The notes under the pieces are model-generated. The model made no database searches. It had not been told where the DNA came from and worked only from the letters and a program-made list of their open reading frames with translations. Shown here one piece after another: positions 35,113 to 47,052 of a stretch of 64,000 bases of DNA; within the stretch, counting starts at the first letter, position 1, and each line of letters begins with the position of its first letter. A program made the position numbers and the translations under genes. The stretch comes from Polytrichum commune (Eukaryota > Streptophyta > Polytrichopsida > Polytrichales > Polytrichaceae), in assembly GCA_950295325.1 (NCBI GenBank), contig OX485806.1:42034001-42098000 (forward strand). The letters run 5' to 3'.

Positions 35113-36005
35113 GTCCATGGCCATAGTAATTAGCTTCTTGACAAAGGCAGCGTGATAGTCAGGGGTTGCAAGGCCCTCCAAACTCCGTACCACTTCACTT
35201 ATATCATGTGGCAAGAAATACTCTTGGATGATGGTTGTCGCCTTGGCCTTGAAAGCTCATTTCTTGTGATTCAACAGAGCTAGCAAGCTCTGATGTAACA
35301 GCTCTGGAAAGCGGAGCACTTACCCATCCCTCCTCAACAACCCTGCATAATCAAACAAATATTCTTCATAAGCCACAACCTCTTAATTAGAGGATCAAGA
35401 GTTAAAATTCATGAAATACAGTTACATGGGATGACTTCCAATGTACTCAAAAGACATCGAAATCAAAATTAAATTGAACTGCAGATATTACTCCGTGAAA
35501 ACAATCAAGGGTAAGTAACTTGCCATAACATCAAATCCAAAGAGAACGGCAAACTGTGCCACTTGAATTATCACCTTAACATAAGTAAATAGAACAAATC
35601 TGGCTATGAAGGACTCTAATTTCTCCTTTGCTTGAGGAAGATCAAGTGCTAAGTCGTAAAAGGAATCAGAAATCCTTTTAAAACCTTTGCACATTTTGCT
35701 TCAAGTGATTAGCCCCTCCTTTGCACTCTCTTGTAAGAGAGCCCAAATCTTTGCTTCAGCTGCTTCCTCTGCTTCATACCCAATCTCAAGGGACCTTTCC
35801 CTTCCGATAGGCCCTCTTCCAATTTTACTGTAACATGCAATGTTTTCTGTTGCATTGGTTTCTGTGGACTAACTAGAGGTATTTTAGCACTGCTTGGCAA
35901 CCGCCATTGCTCTCGATACCTGGCCTCCCCTTCTAACTTGGGTCGCCATGATCCATCTGCTTTTAGCTCCACTTCAGTAATATCTTCTGAAAGATTTTTC
36001 ACCTA
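35113..36005 (-). pseudogene. Chimeric SIZ1-like / MA3-domain gene fragment
   Basis: The first exon (36,005 down to about 35,596; acceptor TTGGATAG before it) begins with a segment like the SUMO E3 ligase SIZ1 just after its SP-RING: EDITEVELKADGSWRPK and VKLEEGLSEG..GPLRLGM. Near 35,770 the reading switches frame into an MA3 domain like that of plant MRF/PDCD4 translation regulators: EEAAEAKIWALLQESAKEGL, MCKGFKRISDSFYDLALDL. A TGA (35,701-35,703) interrupts it. The next exon (35,344 to 35,113; acceptor ATTATGCAG, donor AG-GTTTGT) holds the following MA3 repeat (ATTIIQEYFLPHDISEVVRSL, YHAAFVKKLITMAMDR) after a one-base frameshift. Two unrelated genes are fused without an intron between them, so this is a captured chimera and not a gene. 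Confidence 0.7.
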
Positions 36006-37567
36006 TCCAATAAAAGGAAGGGGACATGGCAGTATAAAGGTAAGCAACTCAATTAGCTCAAATTCAGTTTTTTTGAATGAGAAGAGAAGGTAAAACATCG
36101 GTCAGTGAACTCACAAATCCAAATGTGAAAGTGTAAAATCCATTGCCATTCCACAGTACATACAAGAAGAATCAAGAACTTGAATCCTCCAAGGGCTAAC
36201 ATATGATGTATAGGCAGAACCAACTCAACACTACAGTCTAACTTGCATAATTTACAGGATAAACTGTAAGCACTTGCAAATCAACCACTCCCTGCCCTCA
36301 AGCACACAAAACCTTCACGACACTTAACCCAAAAAACTTCAATCCCTCGGAGAGATAGAAGAAACATAGCCCCTAAACTCACATTGTGGGTACATTGAAG
36401 AAATTACAAAAAGCATACAAAACCTTCACAATTGTCTAAACCTAGAAGACATGTAAGCTTTCACAATAACCAATCCATACAGAGCCTAGGAAGATTCAAA
36501 TCCCTCGGAGTTGGGCTGGCTATTAAGAACAAGGTCAATGTGCTTCAGGCCTACTCAATAAGTTGCATTTCCAAGTTGATGTTGCTCATGTTGCTTTCTC
36601 TCTCTCACTCTCTCTCTCTCGGGTGCATCTGGCTGGGATGCTGCTCCATGTGATGATAATGACGCCTCTGCAACTTGACACCTAACTCCTTCTTTTTTTC
36701 CCCTGGAGGTGGAAATTGAATGCAACTAGGCTCCCTGTTCCCACTGAGAAGCCAATCACTCCATACTCAAGAACAAAAACCCTCATGATGTGCCTTCACT
36801 GGCACTTATTTTCATTGTTGTTCAACATGAAATTGAGCACAATCACCTACTAAATTGGAGCATTGCTCGGAAACTGAAAATACTGCAATGACTTGGGTTG
36901 CATGAATGTGTGACCTTAGTACTAAACACAAATCTTGAGGTGGATATTGTATACATCCACAAGCTATATGTGCAGGGCACCTCACACTTCACAACTGGTC
37001 ACATATTAACTCACAGGATGCGCTTTGCTGGAAAGATTGTTGTAGACTGAAATGGGTTGGTTGAGCCTCTCCTATTGTATACACAATTACATACAACGAC
37101 AATATAAATAACCAGAGTACAAGCAAGTTCGAGATTCCAGGAAGACCAATGATCTCCAATTGCTATCACAAGTCCAAATTTGTCATGTAGCATGTTGTAA
37201 AAGACAACAAGTTGATGTAGGCCTGTGTAGCAAAGTGCTGGAGCTGATGAGAATACACGCAACTTTGAAAACCCAATTACTAAATACCCACAGCCAACAC
37301 CCAGTTATAACAATATAGCCAGTAGAAATAGAGATGGTGTGATGAGGAAAAACCCACCAGAGGCAGGTCAAAATGCACAAACTTCACCCAAAGGTATTCT
37401 TAGCACAAATACAATCCGATAATTTGAAAGGCGAGTTGACCTTTACCCTCAGAACTTGCTTCTAGAAGCCCTGCATCAACACATCCAACAATAAAGCCTC
37501 AGAAACATCCTCAGAAATGCAATGCAGTGCATTATCAACCTATCTGAAGACAAGGCCACACCACAAG
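36006..37567. other. Non-coding DNA; no gene seen
   Basis: No protein family or RNA gene recognised. A short CT-rich run lies at about 36,594-36,620. Confidence 0.4.
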
Positions 37568-37943
37568 TGTCGCAACCCTTGCTAGCCCCCCTTGACCATC
37601 TTGCCAATTTTCATTCCTAGCAAAGGTTACGAGCGCTAACCCTTCCCATTCCGCCATGCTAATGGGGTTAGTTCCTCTCACCCCGAACCTTATAGTTCAT
37701 AGGAGGGAACCAACCCTCCTACTTTGCTTTTGGGACTCACCCCTTAATCCGTAACCCATTTCTTCGATGTGGACTTCCATCCATGGAAGTCCACTCCTAT
37801 GTTGATCATCGCGTTGCCGGAGCAACACTACAACAACCCGAAGCATACTAGGCAACTATGGCCTCACATTGGACCAATGCCCATGGAGGCCGTGCCGTTT
37901 GGCCTCGGGGGGTGAGGCCACACCACCTCACCCATATAAGCCT
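37568..37943 (-). repeat. LTR copy related to that at 54,953
   Basis: Read on the plus strand it begins TGTCGCAACCCTTGCTAGCC and matches 54,953-55,326 over its full length with few differences (CATTTCTTCGATGTGGACTT, GGCCTCACATTGGACCAATG). Both copies stop matching at AAGCCT. No internal retroelement sequence adjoins it, so it is a solo LTR or LTR fragment. Orientation is taken from the 54.9-kb copy, whose PBS shows that the LTR reads on the minus strand. Confidence 0.75.
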
Positions 37944-39388
37944 CTAGCATTCTAAGTGCCCCCCCCCCCTCGTCTCTAAGGGCCCCTAAAAATGGGGCCT
38001 CCGCCTCTGCCACGTACCTGCCCGCCCTGCCCCACTTTTGTTGCCCACCCGCCTGCCCTGCCCCATGGAGAGTAGAGTTTCCAAGTCCAACCAGGGACAT
38101 GTTAATGTCTTCCGGGATTTCTTTATTAATTTGAGATTTTTTTTAAACTTGAAAAAATGATAGGTAATTTTCTTAAAGTCTTGAATTTCAACCGGTTATT
38201 TTTCAAACTCAATCAAATCATTTTAAAACCATATGTTGCTCACATTCACCTCACCTTCAAGGTCCAAAAGCCAATATATATGTCTACTTTCACTTTCACT
38301 TTCACTTAGTAAATAAGCATTTTATTGGAATTCTATTTTCATAATGCATTGTTCATTAGATTCTTAACCCTTGATTGGTTTAGGGTTACGAGAGGATTAC
38401 GAAGACGATTTTTGAGACCAAGAGTAAGTTGGCATCATCAAAAGAGTTTCTTCCTCGGAGTCTTCTCCCTGCCATAGAGAACCAAGAATTCTTTTGAATT
38501 CGCTCGGATTTACAACACAGGCGTTGGAATGAGGTAAAATTTGCCTAGATTTGGCATATCAATCATCCATCACAACTACGACAAGTACAAGGTAGAACAA
38601 ATCATCTTATGCGGAAAATCATCTTAAACATGAGCCTGAAGAATCAGGACAGTTTTATCGAATGTAATTTGCATTAACATCATTAGAGATGGAGGGAAAG
38701 AAGGGTTGCGTAAGACCCAAAAAGAGCTGGACAAAAGAATGCAGTGTTGATGCGTGAGACTTTTGACTTGAGTCAACCCTCGACCATCACTCGCATACAA
38801 ATACCACAATCACCTGAGCCACATGCTCTGCCAAATCAAAATGCAGCGTCACAACCAGGTGAGAAAATCTCCACATCATAAACCTCTAAATCCACATTAC
38901 TGATGTCACATTGAATCAATGTGTACCAGACATTGGGTGGCAATTTTAATCTTTTGATTCTATATTTGATAGTTGCAAGACCCAAAAAGTTGAATCGTGA
39001 GACAATATTGAATAGATCATTAGGTAAATGTTGACTTAGCCCTACACAAAAATCAGTCCTCTAGAAGGGTGGGTATGTACCAACAACTTTGACGTAGCAT
39101 TAAATGCAGGTCACTTGCAGTTTTGTGATGTTTGTATCTCCCATTGGTGGTGTATTTCTAAGATACTATAATCCTACAACGAATTACTGCTCTTGGATTT
39201 GTGGTTTATCTAGATTTTCAATGTGCAAAGTTAAGACGTATGAGTATTTCCCATTCTACAGCTTAATATTCATTGCAGTTGAAATGAGACTTCTTAGACA
39301 GTTCTCGAATTTCACTTTACTTAATTATGGTAGATAAAGGAGTGAGTTTGATCTGTTGCTCTTTCATGATATGATTCTCAAATGACAG
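37944..39388. other. Non-coding DNA with local repeats
   Basis: No gene seen. 37,975-38,066 is an inverted copy of 41,085-41,155, and 38,425-38,505 is a direct copy of 40,938-41,042. A GGCTTTAAAG-like unit is not seen; a short triplicated CTTTCA occurs near 38,290. Confidence 0.4.
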
Positions 39389-39485
39389 GTTTGGATGCGT
39401 CATCTGGACCGCATGCTTGGTATTTTGCGACAGAAATGGCTTCAACAACTACAGGTGTCCCAAGCGGACTACTATCCACCACCAG
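39389..39485 (+). CDS. Possible orphan exon, family not recognised
   Basis: Bounded by a good acceptor (ATGACAG) and donor (CACCAG-GTCC). It reads WMRHLDRMLGILRQKWLQQL then QADYYPPPG, an amphipathic helix followed by a Pro-rich turn, unlike random sequence. Similar splice-bounded Gln/Pro-rich pieces may follow at 39,757-39,816 and from 39,937 (GQPMHPSGK). I do not recognise the protein. It could be another captured gene fragment. Confidence 0.25.
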
Positions 39486-42400
39486 GTCCATATTCATGTC
39501 TCATATTCTTTTGTAGGTTGCAAACTGTGGGCAGTGGACCTCAAGCCCACTAAGTTGTCTTGTGAGTATCAGGCAGTAGATAGAATCCTTTTCCTTGTAT
39601 AATTTCCATTCATTGAGACCGAAAATTGAGCAGCTTGGATGCTGAAGCATCACATTGTATTAGGGTCCCCACAAAGTGGCTACTTACTTTTTTTAGGATG
39701 CATATTATGGGGTTCTGCATCCTTGTGTTAGTAACACTGATTTATGTTTGTGCAGTGTGGGCGGGCAACAACCTCCACCATCTGCGTTGTAGCACAACAG
39801 GGGCTCATTTCTCAATCGTGAGTGCCATAATCTGTCTCTTATGTAACTGTAATGTCCCAGAGATCATGGGTCCTCTTGACGTGTTTTCATTATCTGTTCA
39901 GGTGAAGTGAAGTGAGGTTTTGATGTGGGTTGCAGGGACAGCCAATGCATCCTTCAGGAAAGGTCCGTCATTGTCCACATCATTTTTGATTATGCATGCG
40001 GAAGTCTACCAAAATGAATGTTTCTCCTCCGAACCTATCAAGGTCAGAAAGGAAACATGCAAGCACAAAACTAAAGCATATAGCCTACTTTCGTGTTATC
40101 AGATAACCCTGGTATCTTCACAAATATCGCTTCCTCCAGGTACAACAAGATAGCTTCAATTCAGTAAAAACAACACAGACCTTCGTGACATTGCAAGATG
40201 TGAAATTACAGACTGGACTTGTCGGGAGAAACGTAATTTGCACACGAATACAATAAGATAGAATGAGGTGCAAGGGGATGATGATGAGGGATTCAGAAAC
40301 CTTGGAATTTGGTTCCTAGCATTGTTGCTGTGGAAATCGGGAGCAGGAGCCACACGGCCAAGACGACGAACAGGTACTGCTGCAGCTCGGATGATGCTTC
40401 CGGTGCACTTAAGATTGCACCCCATGCTTCCCATGCAATATGCATGTGTGAAGGTCCACCCGATTGCGCTGCTCCCTGATTCCAATTGGCACTTCTCCTC
40501 GATTAGAGACAACCCAAAATAATCAGGAGTTATGTGTCTATGAAGACCTCTAACCTCTCTACCTCCGAAAGAGATCCTTAATATACTATACTCGGTGAAG
40601 AATGATAGGGTGATAAACAACAACAATAGGGGCTCTTAGATTGGACCTCCTTCATTCCCCTCTGCCAAATGGTTAGAAACTCTTTGCAAACCCCTTCTTC
40701 TATTTTGATGTCTTTCCTTTTGTAGACGAATCTCGTACCTTCTCACCAAAGTGTTTCTAACTTCGTGTGGGCGATCCAATCCTGTCCGATTCAAATACAC
40801 ATAACAATTTTCTTGATACTTAAACCTTAAACCCCAAACGTGGAGAGCCGACTGCTCCTCATAGATGAACTCATTGAGTTTGAGAATTAGCCAGTTGAAG
40901 TTCAAGGCTTCAGGAAAATGATCTCTCATTTCAGAAGAATCCAAGTTGGCATCATCAAAGGAGTCTCTTCCTTCGAAGCTTGAATTGTTTCTTTCAGAAT
41001 TCTCCCTGCCATAGCCAACCAAGAATTCGTTTGCATTCGCTCGCCGCTCATGAGCGGGGAGCCACCTCCCGGGTAGAGTAGGGCGGGCAGGCAAAAGCGG
41101 GGCAGGGTGGGCAAGTTCGGGGGCAGAGGCGGAGGCCCCATTTTGAGGGGCCCTTAGTGGCAACGCGGGGCCCCTACCCCACCGTCAAGAGACCTTTTGT
41201 CTCTCTACCAAGAGTTGGGGCCAAGTAGACATTTCCCTTAGCTTCTGGGCCTAGAAGCCCCTAGCAGCTTCAGACCATCATAACTTCCTCGTATGATGTC
41301 TGATGCTAACACGCAACCACTCCATCTTCATTTACGCTTCACGTAGATGCCAATGGACTCCTCACTTGCCCCATTCAGGCAAGTATTGAGGAAGTTATGC
41401 CTGTTTGAACCTTGGCAGTCCTGGGAATCACTCCCAGGCACTACTGTACCTAGGCGCTGTCCCGAGACAGCGCCCCACTCAAATTGCCATAACTCCTAGT
41501 CTCCTAGCTCACACCTCCGATAGAGGTCTTCTTGGACATTATGGATTCTACACGCCATAAGCTACGCATAGCTCATGGCCCTACCCTCGTGCCTCCTAGT
41601 CTGCGTGGGTGGGAGGCGTTCCCAACGCCCGGGGCCCTCACCCACACTAGGATCACTTGGCCCTCTCACCAACGGCGCCACAAGTCCTAGGTGTCACTCC
41701 AGGGTCCCCTTTGTGCCCATGGTGTTTTGGGCACTCCTCATGGAGACGTGCGCGACACTCACCCCCACCAAACGGAGTCGATGCCCTCATCGACTATACT
41801 CATAGTCGACACACCAATCTTCAAGTTGCCATCCTCTATGGTGCGGCATTGTGTTTACCTTAGGGCGTGACCCCCACAATGCATTTTCAAATTTGGCATA
41901 GTCCCAGAGGTGTCGTTCCTAGGTGGTCCGTTAGCGACCTTGGATCTCTCCTCCAAGGACCTAACCTACACTAGACCCACCTACTTTGGGGCTCACTTGG
42001 GTTGCCCCTCCTTTGGGGCCTCCCCTGTTAGGCTCCACTAGCCTAACATGACACATCTAGGCGAGACCTCAACACTTCCACTAAGTTGTCTCGGTTGCAA
42101 CTCCGAGATGGCTTTCCATTGTTAAGCCACGCTTCGATCGCACGGGGGTGATGCCAAGTCCCGCCCGACTCGGTTCCCACTTTGCTCTTTCGAGACATGG
42201 GTTCATGACTCCCATGTGCCAACTTTCGTTAGCTCGCGGGTAGCACTTTTATGAGCACGCGCCATCACCTTGCCCCCGCCCGGACAAGCCCACGACTAAG
42301 AAGTTTTTTGGTTTTATTCAAGGCCCCCCCAAGCCATGACCCCCAATTACTTGGCTTACCCAACCTAGTTTGGCATGTCTATTCCCCCTTTTCCACTAAC

Positions 42401-42852
42401 CAAACACAAGTACAAGACTAGGACCTTATCTCATATTTTTCTCTTTGCACCATTAAAGTTGGACTTTATTGCCTCAAAGCAAAGAACAAGTACATGTTGT
42501 GGAGCAATTAGCCTCGAAGCTAAGTGTGCTACTAGCGTCTTTCCCCCACTAAAGGAGATTGATGTCCTCATCAATGCCTATGCTTCATTTTATTGGAATG
42601 TCTAGCCTTAGTTTCCTTCAAAGTGCTTCACCAATTCCTTGCCGTTCATCATGTCTCTTGCCGCTACTCAAGCGGCTTCTTTATCATGGTATCCTCACCA
42701 TTCCACCAAAAACTCCTTTGTAATTTTTTCTTTTCTTTTCACATGGGCTTCCTACACTTGAGGATGCCCTCTAACCTCATGTTCCAAATGACCTCCACAA
42801 GCTCGGGAGGTGGCCTAATCAGTTGCTTGTGATCGGGCCACACGGTGTCGTC
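39486..42852. other. Non-coding DNA; probable repeat and LTR-derived sequence
   Basis: No gene recognised. Frames of 156 and 175 codons on the minus strand (40,156-40,626; 40,636-41,163) show no known domain; the second overlaps a low-complexity GC-rich repeat. From about 41,160 the plus strand becomes C-rich and lies directly beyond the end of a minus-strand Gypsy integrase, where its 3' UTR and LTR would be expected. A perfect hairpin, GGCGCTGTC-CCGA-GACAGCGCC, is at 41,453-41,474. Confidence 0.35.
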
Positions 42853-44075
42853 CTAAAATGACTTTCGTAATGAGACATGAAATGTCGGATGCACTTTGAT
42901 CTCGGGCAGTAATACCAACTTATACATGTCCTTGAACACTTGTTCCACAATGGGAAATGAAGCTCCCATTTTGGACATGGCCTTTAAAGTGAGGCCTTCG
43001 GGCAAGGTGAAGTTGTACACATTCAACAACACCTTTTGGCCCACCTCATTCTCCACTTTGCGTCTTCCGGCATTGATTTGCTCTTCGTAGCGCTTTTGGG
43101 CTTTCTCCACCAACAACTTGGTCATGTCCAAGACTTGTTCCCGCTTCTTGGCCAAGTCCTTACCATCTTGGTTGAACTCTAGTGTTGAATGTGCCCCCTC
43201 GAGAGTTAGGTTAGTAGGTTGGAGCACATCCACTCCATAAGCCACCACGAAAAACAACCCTTTGGTAGCCAAGTGCGTAGCAACATTACAACTAAACTCC
43301 GCTCGACCTACATAGTCCGCCCAATCTCCTTGGTCGGCCCCCACCAAGTTCTTCAAGTATTGCTTCAAGACTCCCTTCACACGCTTCGTTTTCCCATCCA
43401 TTTGGGAATGTAAGGCCGTGCTAAGCCTTGGTTTCAATACGACCTCCTTAGAGAAATGCATTGAAAATGCACTTGTGAACTTTGGATCTTGATCCCACAC
43501 AATTACTCTTGGCAACCCGTGGTGCCTCCACCATCCTTTGAGAAAAGACTATGCGGTCTCCAACGCGGTCGCGATTCTCACAATCGGCATCATGTGTGCC
43601 AACTTGGCAAACCGCTCTACCATCAACAAGATGGCATCATTCCCATGTGACTCCAGCAAACTTGTGATCAAATCCATGCACATATTATGCCATGGCCCCG
43701 ACGGGATAGGCAACGGTTGCAAGAAGCCGCCTTGCTTTTGGTAAGAGGCTCGGTTCACTTGGCACTTCATCCAAGCCTTCACAAAGTGGGTTATCTCCTC
43801 CTTGATGCACCGCCAATGATACCTCCATGACACCATTCTATGGCGGTTTTTTCTTTTTCCTCTATGGCCAGCAATAGGACTATCATATTCCTCCTTCAAA
43901 ACCGATAGCCTCAACTTGCCTTATGGCACATACACCCAACGTTGCTTACACTTGAACAATCCGTCCACCAACTTAACCTCTTTGAGCACCTTGCTCTTGT
44001 GAAGCTCACCTAAAAGCTTTTGTGCATCGGGGTAGTTAATTACCCCTCCCGTATCTTGCATCACAAGTTGCCTTT
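42853..44075 (-). pseudogene. Gypsy integrase, downstream half of a split element
   Basis: Minus-strand pieces of one decayed Gypsy pol. The zinc-binding region and start of the core are at 43,549-43,914 (ITHFVKAWMKCQVNRASYQKQG, GPWHNMCMDLITSLLES, first catalytic Asp in MDL). The rest of the core and C-terminal domain are at 42,853-43,515: VIVWDQDPKFTSAFS has the second Asp; the usual catalytic Glu in the QTDGQTE region is replaced, as it reads SQMDGKTKRV. The C-terminus contains VGQKVLLNVYNF and LPEIKVHPTFHVSLRK, the stretch preceding a chromodomain in chromoviruses. A frameshift near 43,520-43,545 separates the two. Upstream the element is cut at 44,071 by a nested insertion and resumes at 48,061. 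Confidence 0.8.
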
Positions 44076-44581
44076 TGTGGGAGCCCAAAAATCCACGGAA
44101 GTCCGGATTGGCTTCCGAACCGGATTAATACCCGGATAATACCCTGAGATTGTTATTAAAGTAGGGTTTCCTAGGGTATGTTAGTTGTTTCAAGAAATAA
44201 GGTTCTAGGCATCCGCCTTACGCGTTAAAATGGTTAGAACGGATACTTTGGCCGGACCGGAAATTAACCAGGGAAGACCGTTTAGGAACGGTCCGGTCCG
44301 GAGTGTCCGAACCAGGAGACAGTTACAATGGACTCCGAATGGAACGGGGGAACAATTACGGAACCATACCCATTAGGAGAGAGAGAGAGAGAGAGAGTAC
44401 TTAAGAGAATTTTTCTTCTTCTCCAAGCCATTTGCGCGAGCGGCATTGTTGAGAGAACGAGTGGTGAGTTGTTTTTTCGAGTCACCAGCAGTTGGTTTGC
44501 TGGGATTCCGTAGTGATTAGCGAGTAGAATTCCGGAGGAGAGAATCCGAGTATTGTTGAGGGTTTGAGGCCACGTAGCAAA

Positions 44582-46582
44582 ATGCTGGAAGCGCGAGAGG
44601 AAGATGAGAGGGAGTAGGTCCCGATTCTAGTGAAAAATGTATCGCCTGCCATCTCAAAGAAAGAATTTGAGTTGAAGGAGCTCATAGAGGATCTTAGCCG
44701 GATGGGTTGCGAGGGGCTACTCGCCAAACCCTGGAATCTCCGGGCAGAGGCCACCTTGCGCGAATTCTTATTCGAGAGAGGCAATCAGCGGTTTAGGACG
44801 ATTAGGTTGGATCCGGAAAAATTGACGGCAGAGGTATGGGCTGGGGTTTACGGATTTCTGTGAGGAAAGGGCGAGGGCTGGACTAGCCGCCGGGATAGTT
44901 TCCATGTAGGAAAATTCCGAACGGAGCCTGATCCAAAAGACGGATTCCAATCCGGGAATTGCCGAAACCCTAGAGAGCGGAGGGTAATAGAATTCATCCT
45001 CCCCATCCTTAGTCCGGAAAAACCCAAGTGGCTTAGCATAACCATGGTCAACACCCTGTTCGGAGCGATGTCCGGGATCCGGCCCATCTATTGGGGTAGG
45101 TTAATTCATGAGTATGTGGAGAAATCTCTCCCCCACATTGGCCGGAAACCCTCCTACCTCTCTCCCTACATCCTCCATCTCTTCCAGCACCACGACTGCG
45201 TCAATGAAGCGGAAGAGGATATGCTGACGATAGCGGAAGGCGAGGTGGTGTACAAGCTAGGTCCGGAAGTCGAGGTTGCGGAAACTGGAACAGAAGATTC
45301 GAGTGACACCGCGGTTTCGGAACCACCTCCCGCTTCACCCCCTCCGAAAGTCCGGAAACCAGCCTCACCACCACCACGACAGGAAGCCGGAACCAGTCGG
45401 GAAGTTCCCTAGAGAGACATCGACCTATTGACGTTTGAGTTTCCGGAAGCCCCCTTCAAGCGCGTCCGGGACGAGTTGACGGAACTCCAGAACCAATATT
45501 TCCGGATAGAACATATCACTCGTGGGGTGAACCAGGTCTTAGACAACTGTGGACCCGGAAATATCCTCCGGGAGTTGGCCAAGCGGACGGACCGGAAGCA
45601 GGTAGAGACCCTGGAGACGGAGAAGGCGCAACTCGCAGCGCAGGTGGCCGCTATGACACAAGAGCTCACCCAAAACAGCGAGGAGATCCGAAAGTACCAG
45701 GCGAAACAAGCTGTAGTCCTAAGCCGGGTCCGGGAATTAGTGGGCCATCTGGGAGAAGTCGTCAACAAGGCGCACCTCTATGACCAATTAATGGAGTCAG
45801 CGGATCCGTCTTCCGCCCGACAAACGCTCCAGATCCTGGTGAAGTATTCCCACTTGATGAAGGATCTGCTCAAGGAGATCCATAAGCTTCTGCCTCCGAG
45901 GGGTACCCCCAGACGGATGCTCTATCTGGGTCCACCCGAATCTCCAACGGGCATGCAGTATGAGGTTATAGGGGAGGTTGAGCTAGTTCCGGCCTCTCAG
46001 GCGGGTGCAGGGCCCAGCCAGCCAGCAGGATCTTCCAGGACACCGGAATCCGGAAGATTTCCGGATTGGGAGAAGAATCCTGTTCCGGAATGGACCCACT
46101 CATCCCCGGTTCGACGGAAGAACACAGAACGGTCAGCCAGATCCGGACGTGGGCAATCATCGAATCCGGATCGGAGCAGGATATCAGAGCGGTCCAAAAC
46201 ACCGGAGAGGGCCAGAACTCCGGAAAGGATGAGGACACCGAATCGGACGAAGACTCCGGATCGGGGTAGGGCACCAATGTCGCAGGTCTCGCCAGCTCCC
46301 GCTCCGGATTGTATGATAGTGGAGCAGTGGGCGCCCCCACCCTCACACGTGATGTCAGCTAAGGATCCCCGGACGACTTCAGTTTCTTGTGGCCGAAACA
46401 GGGAGCGGACCACCGGAAGTAACCCTTCACCCGTCCAGAGCTCCCGGAAGGAGAAGAAGGCTTCCCGAACAACGCGGTCCGGATCGGGTGACAGATCAAG
46501 AATGGATCCGTCCGCTGCATGCAATTCCGAGGAAGAAATTGCCCCCTCCCCAAACATGAGGAGGGTATTAACGAGGCTGTAG
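44582..46582 (+). pseudogene. Gag-like protein of the nested insertion
   Basis: One reading frame of 666 codons with three internal stops (TAG 44,615; TGA 44,861; TAG 45,410) and no frameshift. It resembles proteins often annotated in plants as putative plant transposon proteins: EFELKELIEDLSRMGCEGL, WNLRAEATLREFLFERG, PKWLSITMVNTLFGAMSGI, YLSPYILHLFQHHDCVNEAE. After a Pro-rich linker there is a coiled coil (about 45,600-45,760; LETEKAQLAAQVAAM...) and a helical segment (LMKDLLKEIHKLLPPRG). The C-terminal third is basic and low-complexity with a repeated TPxR unit at 46,196-46,266. No protease or polymerase follows. The start is the first Met in frame after the TATA-less upstream region and is uncertain. 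Role (nucleic-acid-binding coat protein) is inferred. Confidence 0.6.
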
Positions 46583-46903
46583 GAACGCCAGTTTTTGACT
46601 TCCGGAGGAGGCTCTTCTGCCATCAGTGGGCCCGCGAATCACTCCAAGGACGGGACGACTTCGAATAAGCATCGTACCACTTAATGTAGACGTAGGCATG
46701 CGGCTGTAGGTAGATCAGAATTAGGCAGGCATGGTTTAAAATACTTTTGACTTTTGAAAAAACTGTAAATTCAAATTTTTTGTCAGCACAAAAAGCGGAT
46801 CGAGATCTGGAAATTCCGCAATGGGCGAGTTTCCGGATTTCTAGCTGCTAGGGTTTTCTGGGTGGCCAACTGGGCCGCCACCCGTAGTTAGGGATTACAG
46901 TCT

Positions 46904-46980
46904 CTATTTAAGGCTAAATAAGGAGCTGGAGAAGGGTTCTCTTCTCCGTTGTTGTATTTTGTCGCTCCCCACTCAATAAA
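46904..46980 (+). promoter_or_regulatory. TATA-like box and polyadenylation signal
   Basis: CTATTTAAGG at 46,904-46,913 and AATAAA at 46,975-46,980, each the best of its kind in the insertion. The spacing suits the short R region of a plant LTR, placing U3 upstream (with the gag-like frame in it) and U5 downstream. Confidence 0.45.
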
Positions 46981-47052
46981 GCTCTAGTTCTCAATCTATT
47001 TTGATTTGTTTGGTGCACAGACTGTTAGGAGAATGTTGCAGCTCTAGAGGGA

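Noticed and set aside
40156-41163. Minus-strand frames of 156 and 175 codons
   Set aside because: No recognisable domain, no splice or start context, and the second runs into a GC-rich repeat that also exists inverted at 38.0 kb; kept only as unassigned DNA.
45997-46623. Minus-strand frame of 208 codons and other frames over 45.4-46.6 kb
   Set aside because: Shadows of the plus-strand gag-like frame, caused by its CCGGA-rich, low-complexity composition.
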